Source: UBA4615 sp046046245 (GTDB lineage: Bacteria; Pseudomonadota; Gammaproteobacteria; Burkholderiales; Burkholderiaceae_E). Taken from it: DNA of 46,337 nucleotides. The notes below the pieces were generated by a model, which had not been told where the DNA came from, searched no databases, and worked only from the letters and a program-made list of their open reading frames with translations. The DNA is taken from the NCBI GenBank assembly GCA_046046245.1, contig JBJOKE010000058.1:1-46337 (forward strand), in the 5' to 3' direction. Below, piece after piece: positions 42,047 to 46,337 of this stretch; within the stretch, counting starts at the first letter, position 1; every line of letters starts with the position of its first letter. A program made the position numbers and the translations under genes.

Positions 42047-45000
42047 ACGGTCAGGTAGTTGATCTGCGCGATCTGCTGGGTCCGGGCCGCGTCCGAATAG
42101 ACGATCGTGGCGCCGGCGGTTTCGACCGTGTAGGGGTTGGTCACGTTGACGAAGTCACCGTTGTCCGCCCGGACGGTCAACACCGAAGCGTCGCCCTGCC
42201 CGACCATCGCCTGCACGTCCGCTGCCGAGATGGTGAGGGTCTGGACCGCGCCGTCCCGGATGCCGATCTGCTCGATGGAGGTCGCGACCTGCTGGCCGGA
42301 GCCGTTGTTGCCCGTCAGATACGACAGGTCCACCGACGAGCCGGCCGACAGGCCCGAGATCTCGAGCGCGTCGTAGCCGCTGCCGCCGTCGACCCGGTTC
42401 AGGTTCGCGCCCCCGCCGAAGACCTGGCCGGCGGTCACCCCGAAGGTGTCGTTGCCGCCGTTGCCGTACAGCGAGTCGGCGCCGCCGCGGCCCATCAGCA
42501 GGTTGTCCGAGCCGTCGCCGGTCAGCGTGTCGGCGGCGCTCGTGCCGCCGACGGCCTCGACGCCGGTCAGCACGAACCCGCTCGCCAGGCCGGCGCTGAC
42601 CTGGGTCGTCAGGTTCAGGTCGACGGTCACGCCGGCGAGCGACTGGACGAAGTCGATCGCGTCGACGCCGCCGTTGCCGTCGAAGCGGACCAGGCCGGTC
42701 GATGCCACGACCGTCTCGTTCGCGTCGCCGCCCCAGACCCGCTCGACGTTGATCACACGGTCGCCGTTCGTCGGGTAGCCGCCGGTGGCAGAGGTGCCGT
42801 CGACGTAGAGCGTGACGGTGTCGCGGTAGTCGGACCCGCCGCTGGCGTCGTAGGTGTCGTACCCGGTGCCGCCGTCGACGTAGTCGGCGCCCCAGTCGGG
42901 TCGCATCCAGTCGTTGCCGCCGCCGCCGTTGATCGTGTCGTCGCCGTACAGGCCGTAGAACCCCTCGTCGCCGTTCGAGCCGATGAACGTGTCGGCGTGG
43001 TACCAGCTGCCGGTGACCGACTCGATCGAGATCAGCGTGTCGCCGCTCGCGAAGCCGGCGCTGACCTGTACGGTCGTCAGCGACAGGTCGACGGTGACGC
43101 CGGCGTTCGAGCTCTCGTAGGTCACGTGGTCGTTGCCCGTGCCGCCGTCGATGTAGGTGGTCGATGCGCCGAGGTAGAACGTGTCGCCGGTCGACGACCC
43201 GATCCAGCGCTCGATGCCGGAGTAGGTGTCCCCGCCGGCCTCGCCGGCGTAACCCCACATCGACCGCAGGTCGACGCCGACCGAACCGCCGCCCGCGTAG
43301 GTGACGGTGTCGGTACCCGTGCCGCCGACCAGAGCGTCCGCACCCGCACCGCCGTTCAGCGTGTCGTCGCCGGCACCGCCATCGACCACGTCGTCGCCGG
43401 CGCCGCCGGACATCGAGTCGTTGCCGCCCAGGCCGTAGAGCAGGTTCGCCGAGGCGTTGCCGACCATCGTGTCGCCGAAGCCCGAGCCCTCGACGCCCTC
43501 GACGTTCGCATACCGGTCGCCGGCCTGCCAGCCGGTACCGGTCTGGGTGGCGAGCGCGAGGTCGACCGTCACCGCCGACGTCGCGAAGCGGTAGCTGACC
43601 AGGTCGGTGCCGGCGCCGCCCTCGATCACGTTCGCCACCGACGACGCGCCGAGCGTGTCGTCCCAGGTCGTGCCGGTCAGGTTCTCGACGTTGACCAGCA
43701 CGTCGCCGGAGGAATCGCCGTAGGCGGCGACGGTGCCGTCCAGCCAGGCGACGATCCCGAGGCCCGCGGTACTCGTCGAGTAGTCGGCCCGGTCGATGCC
43801 GTTGCCACCGTCGAGACGGTCCGAGCCGGCCGCGCCGATCAGCACGTCGTCGCCGTCGCCGCCGAACAGCGTGTTGGCGCCGTCGTTGCCGATCAGGGTG
43901 TCGTTGTAGGTCGAGCCCCGGACGTTCTCGACGTCGACCAGCACGTCGCCGACGGCGGTGCCGCCGCCGCCCTGGGCGCCGGTCAGGCGCAGGTCGACGG
44001 TGACGGCCGCGTTCGACAGCGTGTAGTCCGCGACGTCGACGCCTTCACCGCCGTTGAGCGTGTCGCTGCCGGTGCCGCCGTCGAGCGCGTCGTCGCCGAG
44101 ATTGCCGAGCAGCAGGTCCGCCCCGCCGCCGCCGCGCAGCGTGTCGTTCCCCGCATCACCGTCGAGCGTGTTGGCGTTGCCGTCGCCGGTCAGCAGGTCG
44201 CCATAGGCGGAGCCCTGCATGTTCTCGAAGTTCGACAGCACGTCGCCGGCCTCGTCGACGGTGCCGCCCTGCGCGGTCGAGAGGCCGAGGTCGACCGTGA
44301 CGCCCGCGCCGGCCCCGGAGTAGCTGACGGTGTCGCTGCCGGCACCGCCGTCGAGCGTGTCGGCACCGGCGCGGCCTTCGAGGACGTCGTCGCCCGCGCC
44401 GCCCCGCAGCAGGTTCGCCGCCACGTTGCCGCGCAGCCGGTCCGCATGATCCGAGCCGGTCAGGTTCTCGATGCCGATCAGCACGTCGCCGTCGGCGTCG
44501 CCGCCGGACTGGGCCCAGGGCAGGTTCAGGTCGACGGACACCGCCGACCCCGAGCTCGCGTACGTCGCGGTGTCGACGCCGTTGCCGCCGGTCAGCGTGT
44601 CGGCGCCCGCCAGGCCCTGCAGCAGGTCGTTGCCCTCGCCGCCGGTGAGCACGTTGTCGCCGGTGGAACCGGTCAGCGTGTCGTCGAAGGCCGAGCCCGC
44701 GAGGTCCTCGAAGTTCGTCAGCACGTCGCCGGTCTGGTCGCCGACGCCGGTCTGCGTCGCCAGGCGCAGGTCCACGGTCACCGCGGCGCCCGCCGTCGCG
44801 TAGCTGACGGTGTCGAGGCCCGCGCCGCCGTCCAGCGTGTCGGCGCCGGAGCCGCCGTCGATCGAGTCGTCGCCGCCGCCGCCGAGGATGAGGTTCCCCC
44901 CCGCCCCGCCGATCAGCGTGTCGGCCTGGATCGAGCCGGTCAGGTGCTCGATGTTCGAGACCACGTCGCCGGCGCCGTCGCCGGACGAGACCTGCGCGGT

Positions 45001-46337
45001 CGCGAGCCGCAGGTCGATCGCCACCCCGATCGCCGAGTTCTGGTAGCTCAGCACGTCGGTGCCGGCACCGCCGTCGATCACGTTCGCCACCGCCGATCCG
45101 ATGATCGTGTCGTTGGAGGCCGAGCCGATCACGTTCTCGACGTTGACGAGCACGTCGCCCTGGGCGTCGCCACCGCTCTGCGCGCCGCTCGATCCGAGAT
45201 CGACGGTCACTGCGGCGCCCGAGCTCGCATAGCTCGCCGTGTCGCTGCCCTCGCCGCCGTCGAGCGTATCGGCGCCGGCGCGGCCGACGAGGACGTCGTT
45301 GCCGCCCGAGCCCATCAGCACGTTGTTGCCGGCGTCGCCGAACAGGGTGTCCGCGAACGCCGAGCCCGACGCGCTCTCGAAGCCGCCGAGCACGTCGCCC
45401 GACGCATCGCCGGTCGAGGTCTGCGCGGTCGCGACCGCGAGGTCGACGGTCACGCCCGTGGTCGAGGTGGTGTAGTCGACGGTGTCGACGCCGTTGCCGC
45501 CGATCAGCGTGTCCGCGCCGACCCGGCCCTCGATCACGTCGTCGCCGTCGCCGCCGGTGATCACGTTGTCGGCCGCGTTGCCGCGCAGCGTGTCCGCGAA
45601 GGACGTGCCGACCAGGTTCTCGACGCTGAGCAGCGCGTCGCCCTCGGCGTCGCCGCCGGACTGGGCCATGGGCAGCGACAGGTCCACGTTCACGAACGTG
45701 GTCGAGTTCGCGTAGGTGAGCGTGTCGATGCCGTTGCCGCCGTTGATCGTGTCGGCGCCCGCCAGGCCCTCGAGGACGTCGTTGCCGTCGCCGCCGGTGA
45801 TCACGTTGTCCCCGGTCGAGCCGATCAGCATGTCGTCGAAGGCCGAGCCGGCGACGTTCTCGACGTTCGTCAGCACGTCGCCGGTCTGGTCGCCCACGCC
45901 GGTCTGCGTCGTCAGACGCAGGTCCACCGTCACCGCGGCGCCCGCCGTCGCGTAGCTTGCGGTGTCGAGGCCCGCGCCGCCGTCCAGCGTGTCCGCGCCG
46001 GAGCCACCTCCGATCGAGTCGTCCCCGCCGCCGCCGAGGATGAGGTTGCCCCCCGCCCCGCCGATCAGCGTGTCCGCCTGGATCGAGCCGGTCAGGTTCT
46101 CGATGTTCGAGATCGTGTCCCCCGCGCCGTCGCCCGCCGAGACCTGCGCGGTCGCGAGCCGCAGGTCGATCGTCACGCCGATCGCCGAGTTCTGGTAGCT
46201 CAGCACGTCGGTGCCGGCGCCGCCGTCGATGACGTTCGCCGCCGCCGACGCGATGATCGTGTCGCCCTGCGCCGAGCCGACGAGGTTCTCGACGTTGAGC
46301 AGGATGTCGCCCTGCGCGTCGCCGCCGCTCTGCGCGG
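42043..46337 (-). CDS. RTX-repeat calcium-binding exported protein/adhesin (partial, N-terminus beyond the window)
   Basis: 1430 C-terminal residues are visible and the frame stays open to the right edge. Units of about 77-82 residues alternate a beta segment (VTVDLxLxxAQ, GDxxGDxLxNxENxxGS) with RTX nonapeptides (GGxGxDxLxG, e.g. GGDGDDVLEGRAGAD) that bind calcium in a beta-roll. The last about 150 residues are non-repetitive and end LTISAADVQAM ... INYLTV, the form of C-terminal type I secretion signals. It is acidic and cysteine-free, as expected for an exported RTX protein. Role (adhesin, surface layer or biofilm protein) cannot be fixed without the N-terminus. Coupled to the ABC transporter gene downstream. 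Confidence 0.93.
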   Translation of the reverse strand, partial: AQSGGDAQGDILLNVENLVGSAQGDTIIASAAANVIDGGAGTDVLSYQNSAIGVTIDLRLATAQVSAGDGAGDTISNIENLTGSIQADTLIGGAGGNLILGGGGDDSIGGGSGADTLDGGAGLDTASYATAGAAVTVDLRLTTQTGVGDQTGDVLTNVENVAGSAFDDMLIGSTGDNVITGGDGNDVLEGLAGADTINGGNGIDTLTYANSTTFVNVDLSLPMAQSGGDAEGDALLSVENLVGTSFADTLRGNAADNVITGGDGDDVIEGRVGADTLIGGNGVDTVDYTTSTTGVTVDLAVATAQTSTGDASGDVLGGFESASGSAFADTLFGDAGNNVLMGSGGNDVLVGRAGADTLDGGEGSDTASYASSGAAVTVDLGSSGAQSGGDAQGDVLVNVENVIGSASNDTIIGSAVANVIDGGAGTDVLSYQNSAIGVAIDLRLATAQVSSGDGAGDVVSNIEHLTGSIQADTLIGGAGGNLILGGGGDDSIDGGSGADTLDGGAGLDTVSYATAGAAVTVDLRLATQTGVGDQTGDVLTNFEDLAGSAFDDTLTGSTGDNVLTGGEGNDLLQGLAGADTLTGGNGVDTATYASSGSAVSVDLNLPWAQSGGDADGDVLIGIENLTGSDHADRLRGNVAANLLRGGAGDDVLEGRAGADTLDGGAGSDTVSYSGAGAGVTVDLGLSTAQGGTVDEAGDVLSNFENMQGSAYGDLLTGDGNANTLDGDAGNDTLRGGGGADLLLGNLGDDALDGGTGSDTLNGGEGVDVADYTLSNAAVTVDLRLTGAQGGGGTAVGDVLVDVENVRGSTYNDTLIGNDGANTLFGGDGDDVLIGAAGSDRLDGGNGIDRADYSTSTAGLGIVAWLDGTVAAYGDSSGDVLVNVENLTGTTWDDTLGASSVANVIEGGAGTDLVSYRFATSAVTVDLALATQTGTGWQAGDRYANVEGVEGSGFGDTMVGNASANLLYGLGGNDSMSGGAGDDVVDGGAGDDTLNGGAGADALVGGTGTDTVTYAGGGSVGVDLRSMWGYAGEAGGDTYSGIERWIGSSTGDTFYLGASTTYIDGGTGNDHVTYESSNAGVTVDLSLTTVQVSAGFASGDTLISIESVTGSWYHADTFIGSNGDEGFYGLYGDDTINGGGGNDWMRPDWGADYVDGGTGYDTYDASGGSDYRDTVTLYVDGTSATGGYPTNGDRVINVERVWGGDANETVVASTGLVRFDGNGGVDAIDFVQSLAGVTVDLNLTTQVSAGLASGFVLTGVEAVGGTSAADTLTGDGSDNLLMGRGGADSLYGNGGNDTFGVTAGQVFGGGANLNRVDGGSGYDALEISGLSAGSSVDLSYLTGNNGSGQQVATSIEQIGIRDGAVQTLTISAADVQAMVGQGDASVLTVRADNGDFVNVTNPYTVETAGATIVYSDAARTQQIAQINYLTV
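43881..46337 (-). repeat. Super-repeat of 1152 bp made of about 240-bp RTX units
   Basis: Comparison at an offset of 1152 bases (384 codons) gives long near-identical matches. For example 44461-45185 aligns with 45613-46337, including the blocks around 44641, 44821 and 45041. Individual units of about 234-246 bases are visible inside, with phases near 45239, 45482, 45716 and 45962. Left boundary approximate. Confidence 0.75.

Noticed and set aside
42043..46337. Regular repeats that could suggest a CRISPR array or tandem satellite
   Set aside because: The repeats are about 240 bp, in frame and encode RTX nonapeptides; there are no short identical repeats separated by unique spacers.
1..46337. 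tRNA, rRNA, insertion sequences, prophage genes, toxin-antitoxin or defence systems
   Set aside because: No cloverleaf, transposase, integrase, phage structural or defence-family motif was recognised on either strand.

Overview
The window is very GC-rich (about three quarters G+C by eye), densely coded and free of tRNA, rRNA, CRISPR or insertion sequences. Gene content and order point to a betaproteobacterium of the order Burkholderiales. The evidence is an fmdB-DUF502-aspS-nudB-EEP-clsB block, an uvrA | MFS-ssb arrangement, and two orphan Bug-type tricarboxylate-transporter binding proteins. Genus cannot be read from the sequence. No gap between genes exceeds 300 bases. The longest are 27304-27573 (promoter and palindrome), 15204-15444 (nothing recognised beyond a C9 tract) and 21824-22061 (nothing recognised).

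1-5863: the end of etfA, then on the minus strand a six-gene run reading fmdB, DUF502 membrane protein, aspS, nudB, an EEP-family phosphodiesterase and clsB. It has tight junctions and a TATAAT box in front of fmdB. 5864-9577: minus-strand Bug protein, zinc-type oxidoreductase and homogentisate dioxygenase. 9663-15203: a single 1846-residue lipoprotein joining a copper-radical-oxidase propeller, a Put-Ig/PKD linker, a YVTN propeller, a two-haem peroxidase-like cytochrome c, an L-type-lectin-like domain and a second lectin-like propeller. This is the most unusual object in the window. 15445-22277: ssb, two MFS transporters, uvrA and a small unknown protein. 22360-27303: glutamate dehydrogenase, a P-type cation ATPase with an FNR/Anr-type box, and a MOSC protein.

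27574-34902 looks like an accessory catabolic island for cyclic amides or N-heterocycles. It holds an arylmalonate-decarboxylase-like protein plus a hydantoinase/dihydropyrimidinase (plus strand). A tightly packed minus-strand operon follows, with an amidohydrolase, a Bug binding protein and a PuuE-like deacetylase. A GntR/FCD regulator overlaps a hydantoin-racemase-like gene. Palindromes of GntR type sit in both control regions, which suggests common regulation.

34906-39616: a CPA2 cation/proton antiporter, a ChaN-like lipoprotein, and an mtnA plus fuculose-phosphate-aldolase-like pair that fits the DHAP shunt for 5'-methylthioadenosine/5'-deoxyadenosine by-products. 39773-46337: a type I secretion ABC transporter translationally coupled to a large RTX-repeat protein that runs off the right edge. 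That protein carries a 1152-bp internal super-repeat.
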